From NCBI RefSeq assembly GCF_001787335.1, contig NZ_CP014674.1:2548501-2612500 (forward strand): 64,000 nucleotides of DNA, read 5' to 3'. Each line of letters starts with the position of its first letter. Within the stretch, counting starts at the first letter, position 1. The translations under genes were made by a program, and so were the position numbers. The stretch comes from Kozakia baliensis. Its GTDB lineage: Bacteria > Pseudomonadota > Alphaproteobacteria > Acetobacterales > Acetobacteraceae. The notes under the pieces were generated by a model. The model saw only the letters and a program-made list of their open reading frames with translations. It made no database searches and was not told where the DNA came from. This document shows positions 18,389 through 27,835 of the stretch, piece after piece.

Positions 18389-18564
18389 ACGCGCCCAAAC
18401 CCAAACTCTCCCCCACCCTTAAAGAAAAAGCCCAGGCGGATCTTGAAGCCCGCCTCACGCGCGAGGCCGCCGCCCTGCGCGCCAACCTCAAACGCCGCAA
18501 ACAACAGGTCCGAGACCGCACCGAAAAAGCCCCGCAGGACCAAGACGATTCCGAACCCGCCTGA
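18385..18564 (+). CDS. 59-residue charged hypothetical protein
   Basis: A short gene starting MNAPKPKLSPTLKEKAQADL and ending DDSEPA. The middle is a strongly helical, Arg/Glu/Ala-rich stretch. Its ATG overlaps the stop of the glycosyltransferase (ATGA), and the antibiotic-biosynthesis-monooxygenase gene follows 15 bp later, so it looks like a true small member of that operon. No function is known to me. Confidence 0.6.
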   Translation: MNAPKPKLSPTLKEKAQADLEARLTREAAALRANLKRRKQQVRDRTEKAPQDQDDSEPA

Positions 18565-18578
18565 AAGGTTGAAATTCC

Positions 18579-18872
18579 ATGCCCAAATCCCTCTACGCCA
18601 CCATGAAAGCCCTGCCCCAGCATCGCGATAAACTTGCCGAATTGCTGACGAACCTCGCCAAAGACGTGCGCGCCGAACCGGGCAATGTGCGTTTCGAAGT
18701 CTATACGCTCGCCACCGACCCCAACTTCTTCCATGTAGAAGAAACATACCGAGACGAAAACGCCTTCCAGGCCCATATCGCCACCGCCCACGGCAAGGCC
18801 TTCAACGCCGCCATTACGGATCTGGTCGAAGGTGGCGGCTCGACCGTGGTGTTCCTCGAACCCATCGCCTGA
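18579..18872 (+). CDS. Antibiotic-biosynthesis monooxygenase (ABM) domain protein
   Basis: A 97-residue single-domain ferredoxin-like protein of the ABM/YgiN quinol monooxygenase family. Visible family traits are the start [21 protein letters not shown], the [16 protein letters not shown] strand and [23 protein letters not shown]. Members act as monooxygenases on quinols or as small-molecule stress proteins. AAGG lies before the ATG. It probably belongs to the operon that starts with the glycosyltransferase. Confidence 0.85.
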   Translation: MPKSLYATMKALPQHRDKLAELLTNLAKDVRAEPGNVRFEVYTLATDPNFFHVEETYRDENAFQAHIATAHGKAFNAAITDLVEGGGSTVVFLEPIA

Positions 18873-18951
18873 CCGAAGGCATTTGCGTGCGACTCGACGA
18901 ACCGCTAAAGCACGCTTTCGTCATCGCCTCATTTTCTGGAGTTCGCACGCC

Positions 18952-19503
18952 ATGCCGATCATGCCCGATAGCTGGATCCGCCGTATGGCGAAGGAACACG
19001 GAATGATCGAACCCTTCGTCGAGGCGCAAAAGCGCGAAGGCGTCATCTCCTACGGCCTCTCCTCCTACGGATACGACGCCCGCGTCGGCGAGGATTTCAA
19101 AATCTTCACCGATGTCGATAACGCCGTGGTCGATCCCAAGAATTTCGCAGCCAACAGCTTCGTCACCCGCACGGGCGACATCACCATCCCGCCCAACAGC
19201 TTCGCCCTGGCCCATACGATCGAGTATTTCCGCATCCCGCGCGATACGCTGGTCGTCTGTCTCGGCAAATCCACCTATGCGCGCTGCGGCATCATCGTGA
19301 ACGTCACCCCGCTGGAACCGGAGTGGGAAGGCCAGGTCACGATCGAAATCAGCAACACCACCAAACTTCCCGCCCGCATCTACGCCAATGAAGGCATCTG
19401 CCAGTTCCTGTTCTTCCAAGGCGCCTCGCCCTGCGAAGTCAGCTATGCCGACCGCGCTGGAAAATACATGCGCCAATCCGGCGTCACCACACCCCGGCTC
19501 TAA
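18952..19503 (+). CDS. dcd: dCTP deaminase
   Basis: A 183-residue trimeric enzyme that turns dCTP into dUTP plus ammonia for thymidylate synthesis. The key motifs are [16 protein letters not shown], the catalytic region [24 protein letters not shown] with the conserved Arg/Glu pair, and the C-terminal [15 protein letters not shown], which folds over the nucleotide. TCTGGAG lies before the ATG at 18952. A longer open frame reaching back to 18832 overlaps the previous gene and is not needed. Confidence 0.95.
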   Translation: MPIMPDSWIRRMAKEHGMIEPFVEAQKREGVISYGLSSYGYDARVGEDFKIFTDVDNAVVDPKNFAANSFVTRTGDITIPPNSFALAHTIEYFRIPRDTLVVCLGKSTYARCGIIVNVTPLEPEWEGQVTIEISNTTKLPARIYANEGICQFLFFQGASPCEVSYADRAGKYMRQSGVTTPRL

Positions 19504-19655
19504 AGCAAAAAAACAAAAAATATCGCCGAAACGCTCGCTGATCCACGATTTTGCCCTTCTCCCGCCATGAAAGACGTCATCTATCATCTTGACGAAGCCA
19601 TCATGACAGGGGATTGGGCGGCACCCATCCCGCATCGCAGCCAGGAGCCAAACCC

Positions 19656-20918
19656 GTGGACCGTTTCATTATTCGCGGCGGCAACCGCCTAGAGGGCGAC
19701 ATCCAAATCGGCGGGGCCAAAAATGCGGGCCTGAAACTCATGGTGGCCGGATTACTGACCGGCGAACGCCTGATCCTTTCCAACGTCCCCAAAATCGCCG
19801 ATATCGCCACCATGCGCGACCTGCTGCGCCAGCACGGCATCGCGGTGGAGAATGTCGATGCGGAGGGCCGCACCCTTTCCATTGGCGGCCCGATCGAATC
19901 GGTCGAAGCGCCTTACGACATCGTCTCCAAAATGCGCGCCTCCATCCTCGTGCTCGGCCCGCTCCTCGCCCGCGCGCATGAAGCCCGCGTCTCCCTGCCC
20001 GGCGGCTGCGCCATCGGCACCCGCCCGGTGGACATGCATCTCAAGGGCCTGGAAACGCTCGGCGCGGAAATCCGCCTCGAAGGCGGCTATATCAACGCCC
20101 GCGCGCCCGGCGGCCTCAAAGGCGACCGTATCGTCCTGCCTTTCGCATCCGTTGGCGCAACCGAAAACCTGCTCATGGCCGCCACGCTCGCCAAAGGGCG
20201 CACGGAAATCGTCAACGCCGCGCGCGAACCTGAAATCGGCGATCTCGTGGAATGCCTCAACCGCATGGGCGCACGTATCAGCGGCTCCGGTTCCGGCACG
20301 CTCGTCATCGACGGCGTGGATGCTCTCCACGGCGCGGAACATGCCGTCATGGCGGACCGCATCGAGTGCGGCACCTACGCTTGCGCGGCGGGCATCACCG
20401 GCGGCGATCTGCGCCTCCTCGGTGGCCGCATCAGCGACCTCGGCGCCGTCGTGCGTACGTTGGAAGAAGCGGGCGTGGAAGTCATCGCCGAGGAAAATGC
20501 CCTCCGCGTGCGCCGCAACGGCCCGCTGCACGGCGTCGATATCATGACCGAACCCTATCCCGGTTTCCCGACCGACATGCAAGCCCAGTTCATGGCCATG
20601 CTCTCTATGGCGGACGGCGCTTCGATGGTGACGGAAACCATCTTCGAAAATCGCTTCATGCATGTGCCGGAACTCAACCGCATGGGCGCGCGCATCAATG
20701 TGCATGGCTCCTCGGCCATCATCCGCGGCGTGCCCAAACTCTCCGGCGCCCCTGTCATGGCCACCGATCTGCGCGCCTCGTTCTCGCTCATTCTGGCCGG
20801 TCTCGCCGCCGCGGGCGAAACCATCCTCAGCCGCATTTATCATCTCGATCGCGGTTATGAGGCGGTGGACCGCAAACTCGCCGCCGTCGGCGCGCGGATC
20901 GAACGCATCCGCGAATAA
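19656..20918 (+). CDS. murA: UDP-N-acetylglucosamine 1-carboxyvinyltransferase
   Basis: A 420-residue enzyme of the first committed step of peptidoglycan synthesis, transferring enolpyruvate from PEP to UDP-GlcNAc in the cytoplasm. It has the two-domain EPSP-synthase fold; the catalytic loop is [20 protein letters not shown] with Cys118, the residue that fosfomycin attacks. The substrate Lys and Asn appear in GGAKNAGLK. The start is GTG at 19656 with CAGGAG about 10 bases before it; an upstream ATG at 19614 would add 14 unlike residues. Length is standard. Confidence 0.95.
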   Translation: MDRFIIRGGNRLEGDIQIGGAKNAGLKLMVAGLLTGERLILSNVPKIADIATMRDLLRQHGIAVENVDAEGRTLSIGGPIESVEAPYDIVSKMRASILVLGPLLARAHEARVSLPGGCAIGTRPVDMHLKGLETLGAEIRLEGGYINARAPGGLKGDRIVLPFASVGATENLLMAATLAKGRTEIVNAAREPEIGDLVECLNRMGARISGSGSGTLVIDGVDALHGAEHAVMADRIECGTYACAAGITGGDLRLLGGRISDLGAVVRTLEEAGVEVIAEENALRVRRNGPLHGVDIMTEPYPGFPTDMQAQFMAMLSMADGASMVTETIFENRFMHVPELNRMGARINVHGSSAIIRGVPKLSGAPVMATDLRASFSLILAGLAAAGETILSRIYHLDRGYEAVDRKLAAVGARIERIRE

Positions 20919-20942
20919 ATCTCGTCTAGAGGGAGCGTTTCT

Positions 20943-21578
20943 TTATCCGCGCGGATGCTCGACTTCGACCAGAAGAATTGCATCCTCGGATAAAGTCTCG
21001 CGCCAGCGGCTCAGCGCCGCGAGACAAGCAAAGCTTCCCAACGTCACTTTGTTGTTGCCGCAAGCGGAACAGCGATCACACGGAGCCATTATTTTCCGTG
21101 TCGTGATCGGAGAGGCCACAACTCTTTCATCGACAAATCCGTTATTTGCCTCGTCCGACGCTCGATCCAGCCAATTTCCGGAAACCGCAAGCCAAGTGCC
21201 TAAAAGCTCGAACGCCGCCAAAAACGGCGCACGCGCACAAGCCTGCGGAAAGACAGCACGCAAAGACAAGCGCAGCCCCGCCTCCGCACCATTTTGCGCC
21301 GCCGCGAGAGCATCCAAACAATGCAGTTCCGTTTCGGTCACGCGCAGCGTAGAGGGCGCACCGAGGTCGAGCCACCGCCGCTTCAACGGTGTCAGACGCG
21401 CCAAGGCATTTTTAAAGGCGATGTGCACAGCTTTAAGATCCGACACTGTCTGCCTTGGCAATATCTCCCTCCCGCGCGGTGATCGACGCGGACTCATAAG
21501 AATCCGCAACCAATGCAGCGCAAGCCGATCGACTTCATTGAGATCGTCTATCGTGAGTAGATCGAGCATGGATGTCAT
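20943..21578 (-). CDS. Hypothetical protein
   Basis: About 211 residues starting MTSMLDLLTIDDLNEVDRLAL; a further 10 residues are possible with the ATG at 21608. It is mainly helical. A DRCSACGNN motif near the C-terminal third has two closely spaced cysteines but no matching second pair, so a zinc site is doubtful. It converges on murA with 24 bp between stops. I do not recognise the family. The codon use and GC content agree with the neighbours, which favours a real gene. Confidence 0.6.
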   Translation of the reverse strand: MTSMLDLLTIDDLNEVDRLALHWLRILMSPRRSPRGREILPRQTVSDLKAVHIAFKNALARLTPLKRRWLDLGAPSTLRVTETELHCLDALAAAQNGAEAGLRLSLRAVFPQACARAPFLAAFELLGTWLAVSGNWLDRASDEANNGFVDERVVASPITTRKIMAPCDRCSACGNNKVTLGSFACLAALSRWRETLSEDAILLVEVEHPRG

Positions 21579-21635
21579 GAGAGAAAATCCGGTCTTCGAA
21601 AGCTGCATCCTTATACATGCAATCGCGTATCGTTC

Positions 21636-21851
21636 TCAACAAAAGATGTTGAAGCCAGCTTTCTTACCAAACGGTAGCCGATCATGTTTCAGCCACTCAG
21701 GTAAATCATCTATGACATCCTCCATCGTGCTTCGGTCAGATGGCCAATCATCCGCCAAGCTTCTTCCCAAACGATTCCATATTGGCAAACGTGACAGCCC
21801 GTTTTGCGAAAACGCAAACGAATCAGACACTTGCTTCGAAGTTTCCGGCAC
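21636..21851 (-). CDS. Possible small hypothetical protein
   Basis: A 71-residue frame (start MPETSKQVSDSFAF) with a plausible acidic-aromatic middle (MEDVIDDLPEWLKHDRLPFG). It could equally begin at the inner Met (MEDVIDDLPEW). No family is recognised and no clear ribosome site is seen. It lies between the hypothetical gene at 20.9-21.6 kb and the phosphate transporter. Kept only because it fills an otherwise empty stretch. Confidence 0.3.
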   Translation of the reverse strand: MPETSKQVSDSFAFSQNGLSRLPIWNRLGRSLADDWPSDRSTMEDVIDDLPEWLKHDRLPFGKKAGFNIFC

Positions 21852-21946
21852 AAAGAAAGATTCATAATAACTTCACTTTAAAAAGTTATTTATGTCGCTC
21901 AGCCTAAGGCCGCCTCAAATAATCTTCCCGGCGGAGGAGAGTTTTC

Positions 21947-23557
21947 TTGTCGGAAATTAGCGCATCACATAGCCATGCCACGCGTCCGCGTATGGATGCC
22001 GGTAAAAATACGGCATTTAAATTGTTCTTCCTAACGGTCGTCGCCTGCGCGCTTGCCTTCGTCGGCTATAGCGTCCTGACCGACATCCAAGCCGCTGGCG
22101 AGCATGGGCTTGCGGTGGGCGCCTTCGCGCTGCTGGCCCTGGCGCTGCTCATCGCTCTCGGGTTCGAGTTCGTGAACGGATTCCACGATACGGCGAATGC
22201 GGTCGCGACAGTCATCTACACCAACAGCCTGCCACCACTGGTCGCCGTGGTGTGGTCCGGCATGTGGAACCTGCTCGGCGTGCTCGTCTCCTCCGGCGCG
22301 GTCGCCTATAGCGTAGTGACGCTTTTACCCGTCGAGTTGATCCTCCAAGTCGGGAGCAGCGCAGGGCACGCCATGATCTTCGCCCTTCTGATCGCTGCAA
22401 TTTTGTGGAATCTCGCGACATGGGCAATCGGCATCCCCAATAGTTCGTCCCATGCTCTGATCGGATCGATCATGGGCGTCGGCATCGCCAACCAGCTTAT
22501 GGCCCCCGCTGGCGCCGCCACGTACGGCGTGGACTGGTCGCAGGTCGAGAAAGTTTTCAGCGCGCTTCTCTTCAGCCCGCCCTGCGGCTTTATTCTTTCG
22601 ATGGTGCTTTTCTGGCTGTTTCGCATGCTGATTCGTAACAACACGCTCTTTCAAGCGCCCGAAGGCAATAAACCGCCCCCGTTCTGGGTGCGCAGCCTGT
22701 TGATCGGCACCTGCACCGGCGTTTCTTATTTCCATGGCGGCAATGACGGCCAGAAAGGGATGGGCCTTATCATGCTCATTCTGATCGGTGCCGCCCCTAC
22801 GGCCTACGCCCTCAACCGCGCCATGCCGGAATCTTCCATGCCCGCTTTCATCCAATCGGCGGGTGAAGCTTCCAACATCTTCCGCCATCACACGACGGAT
22901 GGCGATCGTATCGCCATTGAAAACGCGCGCACCGTCGTCACCAACGCCCTGCGCGACAAGCACGTGGCCGAACCGCATGTCTATGGTGCCCTGGCGACCC
23001 TTTCCGACGACATCGCTTCATCGGTGGAAAACTATAAGTCGCTGAACGCCATTCCCGCAGCCGAGGTCCCCAACGTCCGCACCGATATGTATCTGGTGTC
23101 CGACGCCATCCGCACGCTGGAAAAAACGTCTGAATTTCATGGCGGCGAAGCCAGCAGCCTCAAGAATTTCATGGGCCAACTCAACGCCGGCACGCGCTTT
23201 ATCCCAACTTGGGTGAAAGTAGCCGTTGCCGTCGCGCTGGGTATGGGCACAATGGTGGGATGGAAACGCATCGTCGTGACGGTCGGCGAGAAAATCGGCA
23301 AGACGCATCTGAATTACGCTCAAGGCGCTTCAGCCGAACTCGTCGCCATGGGCACCATCGGGCTTGCCGAAGGCTACGGCATGCCAGTCTCGACCACCCA
23401 TATCCTATCGAGTGGCGTCGCTGGCAGCATGGCCGCCGCAGGGTCGGGCCTGCAATGGCGGACGCTACGCACCATGGCGATGGCGTGGGTCGTCACGCTT
23501 CCCGCAGCCATGCTCATCAGTGGCGTGCTCTTCTTCATTTTCCGTCATATCTTCTAA
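21947..23557 (+). CDS. PiT-family inorganic phosphate transporter, TTG start
   Basis: A 536-residue inner-membrane carrier that takes up phosphate with protons. Both copies of the PiT signature are seen: GFEFVNGFHDTANAVATVIYT in the N-half, and GLAEGYGMPVSTTHILSSGVAGSM in the C-half; GGNDGQKGMG lies between. About ten membrane segments flank a hydrophilic loop of about 120 residues (roughly 300-420). The start is TTG at 21947 with a GGAGGAGAG ribosome site 7-8 bases before it; no ATG lies nearby. The porin gene follows 13 bp later, then the polyphosphate kinase. Confidence 0.9.
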   Translation: MSEISASHSHATRPRMDAGKNTAFKLFFLTVVACALAFVGYSVLTDIQAAGEHGLAVGAFALLALALLIALGFEFVNGFHDTANAVATVIYTNSLPPLVAVVWSGMWNLLGVLVSSGAVAYSVVTLLPVELILQVGSSAGHAMIFALLIAAILWNLATWAIGIPNSSSHALIGSIMGVGIANQLMAPAGAATYGVDWSQVEKVFSALLFSPPCGFILSMVLFWLFRMLIRNNTLFQAPEGNKPPPFWVRSLLIGTCTGVSYFHGGNDGQKGMGLIMLILIGAAPTAYALNRAMPESSMPAFIQSAGEASNIFRHHTTDGDRIAIENARTVVTNALRDKHVAEPHVYGALATLSDDIASSVENYKSLNAIPAAEVPNVRTDMYLVSDAIRTLEKTSEFHGGEASSLKNFMGQLNAGTRFIPTWVKVAVAVALGMGTMVGWKRIVVTVGEKIGKTHLNYAQGASAELVAMGTIGLAEGYGMPVSTTHILSSGVAGSMAAAGSGLQWRTLRTMAMAWVVTLPAAMLISGVLFFIFRHIF

Positions 23558-23570
23558 AAGGTCCTGCTCT

Positions 23571-25040
23571 ATGGTGAGGTCGCCTTTCCCGGCGCCTCGC
23601 CACATGGTCGGCATCTTCGCTATGCTCGGCTTCGGCGTGGCGACGGTTACAACAGCATCGGGCGCAAGCATACCGCTTGCAACGGATATTCTCCCCTCCG
23701 GCGTTCCCCTGCCTTCGCCCGTACCGAGTCTCGTTCTTCCCGCAGAAGACCCAACGACTGAACTCCTCGGCAATGCCGGAGGCGCGCGGGAATGGCTGAC
23801 GAAAAAAGGCATTCGCATCAATATTCAAGATGTCGAGGAATTGTGGGGGCTCACCTCGGGCGGGCTACATCCTGGCCCAACCTACGATGGCATGACCGCC
23901 GTCGCTCTCCTGCTCGATACCAAGCGCGCCTTCGGCTGGCATGACGGATTGCTGAACATCAGCGCACTGCAAATCCGCGGTCGCTCCCTTACAGGAGAGC
24001 GTCTCGGCGCTCTGAACGCGGTCAGTGGCTATGACGCTGGGCGCTCCACACGCCTTTTCGAACTTTGGTATGGTCAGGGCTTTTTCGGAAACCGCCTCGA
24101 TATCCGCGTCGGCACCATCGATCTCGACACCGAATTTCTCGTCAGTCAGAACGCCTCGTTTTTTCTGAACTCAAGCTTCGGCTGGCCCCTCTCCACGTCG
24201 AGTAACCTCTATTCCGGCGGCCCTTCCTGGCCCTTTTCGGCCGTAGGCGCACGCATTAAATGGGTGCCTGCCTATCCTTTGGTCCTGATGGGCGCAATCA
24301 CCGACGATAACCCGACGCGCGGACCGTTCTATAGCGATATCAGCGCAACCCAGCGGGACCCGACCGGCACCTCCTTCTCAACCAAGGGCGGCGCGCTTTT
24401 CATGGGGGAAGCCCAATTCTGGATGGACGCAGCCCAACAGCTTGCCGGGCAGGACGCCCCTGCCCTGCCAGGAACATGGAAAATCGGCGGACTTTACGAT
24501 AGCGGCCATTTTCCCGATCAGCGATACGATGATCAGGGCGGTTTGTTGGCCAGCCCGAACAGCAGCGGGAACCCCTATTATCATCAAGGCAATTGGCTTG
24601 CTTATGTTGTCATCGACCAAATGGTTTGGCGCGAGAGCAAAGGATCGAGCAAAACCATAAATTTTTTCGCACGCGCCACGATTAACGATGGCGTCCGCAA
24701 CCGCTTCTCCAAAGAAATCCAAAGCGGGCTAACTTTCGACGGTCTCATTCCAGGCCATTCCGACGATACGATCGGCATTGCGTGGGGGACGAGTTTTTAT
24801 GGGAGCCGCGCTATCGAAAACACACGCGATACATTCCGCCTCGGCACCAACAGTGCTGGCCACCTGAAGTCGGAACATCATGTCGAACTAACCTATCAGG
24901 CGGCCATCACACCCTATCTGCTCCTGCAACCGGATTTCCAATATTTCTGGAATATCGGCGGCACTTCCAAAAACAGCGATACGGGCCAGACAATTAAAAA
25001 CGGCACGGTGATCGGCCTGAACATGACCACCACGTTTTAA
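23571..25040 (+). CDS. OprB-family porin
   Basis: About 489 residues: a signal peptide (HMVGIFAMLGFGVATVTTASGA) and an outer-membrane beta barrel with the OprB start motif INIQDVEELWGLTSGG and many Tyr/Trp/Gly-rich alternating strands, ending in a C-terminal aromatic (MTTTF), the sign for barrel assembly. The family usually passes sugars. Here it sits 13 bp after a phosphate transporter and before a polyphosphate kinase, so phosphate or polyphosphate uptake is possible by context only. A second start at 23604 is possible. Confidence 0.8.
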   Translation: MVRSPFPAPRHMVGIFAMLGFGVATVTTASGASIPLATDILPSGVPLPSPVPSLVLPAEDPTTELLGNAGGAREWLTKKGIRINIQDVEELWGLTSGGLHPGPTYDGMTAVALLLDTKRAFGWHDGLLNISALQIRGRSLTGERLGALNAVSGYDAGRSTRLFELWYGQGFFGNRLDIRVGTIDLDTEFLVSQNASFFLNSSFGWPLSTSSNLYSGGPSWPFSAVGARIKWVPAYPLVLMGAITDDNPTRGPFYSDISATQRDPTGTSFSTKGGALFMGEAQFWMDAAQQLAGQDAPALPGTWKIGGLYDSGHFPDQRYDDQGGLLASPNSSGNPYYHQGNWLAYVVIDQMVWRESKGSSKTINFFARATINDGVRNRFSKEIQSGLTFDGLIPGHSDDTIGIAWGTSFYGSRAIENTRDTFRLGTNSAGHLKSEHHVELTYQAAITPYLLLQPDFQYFWNIGGTSKNSDTGQTIKNGTVIGLNMTTTF

Positions 25041-25137
25041 TTCTTCGTTGCCGAAAAACGAAATTTCACGGAACTTTCAATCATACTTTCTCCTCGTCTT
25101 GTAAGTTATCCATCCAGCAAAAAAACGGGAACAAACG

Positions 25138-26055
25138 ATGGGCGAGCAAGATATCAATGACCTACCGTGTCAAGAATCTGAGCACGTTCGGATGCGTCGT
25201 GAAATTCTCGACGATATGGATGAAGAGTTCGAACTTTCCTTGCATGACGACGGTGTCAGCGAGTCACTCGATGACGCCGACCGGGAATTCCGGCGCATCT
25301 ATTTTCGCGAGTTGATCCGCCTGCAAGGCGAACTCATCAAACTGCAAGATTGGATCAAAGCCACGGGCCAGAGGTTGGTCGTCCTTTTCGAAGGGCGCGA
25401 TGCCGCCGGAAAAGGCGGGGCGATCAAACGCATCACGCAGCGCCTCAATCCACGCATCTGCCGCGTGGCTGCCTTGCCCGCCCCGAACGACCGCGAGCGC
25501 ACGCAATGGTACTTCCAACGCTACGTCGCGCATCTTCCGGCCGCAGGCGAAATCGTTCTTTTCGACCGTAGCTGGTATAATCGCGCCGGCGTCGAACAAG
25601 TCATGGGTTTCTGTAACGACGCTCAATACGAGGAATTTTTCCGCTCGGTCCCGGAATTCGAACGGATGCTTGTCCGCAGCGGAATCCGACTTGTGAAATA
25701 TTGGTTCTCGATCACGGATGACGAACAAGAAGCACGCTTCCACGCCCGCATCGAAGATCCGTTGAAGCAGTGGAAATTATCCCCGATGGATTTGGAAAGC
25801 CGCCGACGCTGGGAGGATTATACGCAGGCGAAAGAGATCATGCTCGAACGCTCCAGCATCGCGGAAGCCCCCTGGTGGGTCGTGCAAGGCGTGGACAAGA
25901 AACGCGCCCGGCTCAATTGCATCGCTCATCTTTTGTCCTTGATACCGTACGAGCCTGTTCCCCAACAGGAAATCACGCTCCCCGAGCGCGTTCACCATCC
26001 CGATTACGAACGCCAGCCGACGCCATCTTCCATGATCGTTCCAGAAATTTACTAA
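25138..26055 (+). CDS. ppk2: Polyphosphate kinase 2 (PPK2)
   Basis: A 305-residue PPK2-family kinase that moves phosphate between polyphosphate and nucleoside diphosphates or monophosphates. It has the Walker A loop FEGRDAAGKGGAIKR (about 82-96), the Walker B segment IVLFDRSWYNRAGVE, and the lid region with paired Arg (NDRERTQWYFQRY). The N-terminal about 45 acidic residues are usual for the long single-domain class. It is the last gene of the phosphate cluster and converges on the lactate permease gene. Confidence 0.9.
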   Translation: MGEQDINDLPCQESEHVRMRREILDDMDEEFELSLHDDGVSESLDDADREFRRIYFRELIRLQGELIKLQDWIKATGQRLVVLFEGRDAAGKGGAIKRITQRLNPRICRVAALPAPNDRERTQWYFQRYVAHLPAAGEIVLFDRSWYNRAGVEQVMGFCNDAQYEEFFRSVPEFERMLVRSGIRLVKYWFSITDDEQEARFHARIEDPLKQWKLSPMDLESRRRWEDYTQAKEIMLERSSIAEAPWWVVQGVDKKRARLNCIAHLLSLIPYEPVPQQEITLPERVHHPDYERQPTPSSMIVPEIY

Positions 26056-26067
26056 ACACCCGCGATA

Positions 26068-26096
26068 CGGTCACAGCGCATGTCGCGTTGTGACCG
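26068..26096. terminator. Hairpin between convergent ppk2 and lactate permease genes
   Basis: An 11-bp stem with one G-U pair (26068-26078 with 26086-26096) around a short loop, placed between two convergent stops. There is no T run on either side, so it is only a candidate bidirectional terminator. Confidence 0.45.
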
Positions 26097-26129
26097 CACA
26101 AACCAACCTCGTTCCTGTCTAAAACCTCA

Positions 26130-27764
26130 TCACGAAAATACGTAAGCCTGTAGCGTCACGACGATCCCCACCATGACGACGAGAAGCACACTCCATTTCA
26201 ACGTGAAACGGAGAAGATCTCCCTCTCTCCCGACAAAACCGATCGCGGCACATGCCACCGCAATCGATTGCGGAGAAATCATCTTACCGACCGCACCGCC
26301 CACTGTATTGGCGGCAACCAGCAAAGGCCCACTCACACCGATCTGATGCCCAGTCGCAGCCTGCAAACCGCCGAACAAGGCATTGGAGGATGTATCCGAG
26401 CCGGTAAGAAAAACCCCCAGCCAGCCAAGAATGGGCGATAGGAAAGTAAACGCCGAAGAGGCGTCAGCAAATAACAGTGCAAGCGTCGCCGATAGGCCGG
26501 AGTAGTTGGCAAGAAAGGCGAAAGCCAAAACCATGCCGATGGAATAGAACGGTATTCTCAATTCCTTGAGCGTTTGAACGAAAATGCGACCAGCTTCCTG
26601 AACCTTCGCACCCAAGACGAAAACGGAAATAATTCCCGCAATCATGATCGCCGTGCCAACTGACGAGACAAAATCCAGCTTGAATATGGCGTGATATGGC
26701 GTCGGCCCTGCCGTGACGGGCGGCATTTTCAGCACGGCATCATGCAATAGCGGAAAGGGAAAAGAATAAACCGTCCAGGCCAAAGGCCCATTGCCGATGA
26801 ACAGCTTCTTAAACGGCGGGACACTCCAAAGCGCCACACAGACCGTCAGAACGATGAAAGGCGCCCAAGCCCGAAGCATCTCGCCGCGCGTATATGTATC
26901 TTCGACAATAACAGCTTCCTTTTCCGCAGCAGGAAACCGGAAGCTGTGGGCTGGCCGCCAGACTTTAAGGAACATCGGCAAAACCATCAAAGTACACAGC
27001 GAAGCGACGATATCGGGCAATTCCGGCCCGACCAACAAAACCGTGCCAGATTGAGTTACCGTAAACACAATCGCGGTCACACTAATGGCGGGCCATGTTT
27101 CGCGAATACCCCGCCAGCCATCGACCAACGCAACAAGAACATATGGTAAAACGAAAGAAAGAACCGCAATGGATGGCACGACATTATAGGCAACAGCGAT
27201 AGGCTCCGCCCCGATGACCTGCCCGCCCACAATAACCGGAATACCCATAGCCCCAAAAGCGCCAGGCGCGGCATTGGCGATCAAGCACAAACCGCCGGCA
27301 TAGAGCGGCGGCACACCAAGGCCGACAAGCAGAGCGGTTGTGATCGCAACAGGCGCACCGAACCCCGCCGCACCTTCCAAAAACGCACCGAATCCATAAG
27401 CGACAAGCAGAACCTGAATCCGCTGATCGTCGGAAACGGAAACGATGGAACCACGAATAATTTCGAAATGCCCCGTCTTGACCGACAATTTATAGAGGAA
27501 AACCGCCGCGAGGATGATCCATGCAATCGGCCATAATCCGTATAAAAAACCATATGCGGCAGAAGCCAGCGCATAAGACAGCGGCATTTTATAAAATAGC
27601 GTCGCAACCAGCGCCGTGAGCAATACCGTGATCGTGCAGGCGATGTGTCCCTTCAATTTCATAACCAACAAGGCAAGAAAGAAAAACACGATTGGGATAA
27701 GAGCAACCGCGCTCGAAAGAAAAAGGTCGCCCAACGGATCGTAATTCTGTTGCCACGCATGCAT
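26130..27764 (-). CDS. L-lactate permease (LctP family)
   Basis: A 544-residue inner-membrane carrier with about 12-14 hydrophobic helices, of the LctP/LldP lactate permease family. Recognisable stretches are FEGAAGFGAPVAITTALLVGLGVPPLYAGGLCLIANAAPGAFGAMG, a Gly/Ala-rich pore segment, and GSDTSSNALFGGLQAATG near the C-terminal part. It brings lactate or glycolate in with protons, which fits a respiratory acetic acid bacterium. It is followed in the same direction, upstream, by a second OprB porin, with about 70 bp between them. Confidence 0.9.
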   Translation of the reverse strand: MHAWQQNYDPLGDLFLSSAVALIPIVFFFLALLVMKLKGHIACTITVLLTALVATLFYKMPLSYALASAAYGFLYGLWPIAWIILAAVFLYKLSVKTGHFEIIRGSIVSVSDDQRIQVLLVAYGFGAFLEGAAGFGAPVAITTALLVGLGVPPLYAGGLCLIANAAPGAFGAMGIPVIVGGQVIGAEPIAVAYNVVPSIAVLSFVLPYVLVALVDGWRGIRETWPAISVTAIVFTVTQSGTVLLVGPELPDIVASLCTLMVLPMFLKVWRPAHSFRFPAAEKEAVIVEDTYTRGEMLRAWAPFIVLTVCVALWSVPPFKKLFIGNGPLAWTVYSFPFPLLHDAVLKMPPVTAGPTPYHAIFKLDFVSSVGTAIMIAGIISVFVLGAKVQEAGRIFVQTLKELRIPFYSIGMVLAFAFLANYSGLSATLALLFADASSAFTFLSPILGWLGVFLTGSDTSSNALFGGLQAATGHQIGVSGPLLVAANTVGGAVGKMISPQSIAVACAAIGFVGREGDLLRFTLKWSVLLVVMVGIVVTLQAYVFS

Positions 27765-27835
27765 TCTTCTAATCCTTAATCATCGGAGATAACTCCGAAA
27801 ATTTCCGCTTATGAGAAGCTGAAGCACCCAGGTTC

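Noticed and set aside
19567..19692. A 41-codon frame ([17 protein letters not shown]) before and over the murA start
   Set aside because: It overlaps murA in another frame, has no homology that I recognise and no ribosome site; it is probably a chance frame, though a leader peptide is not excluded.
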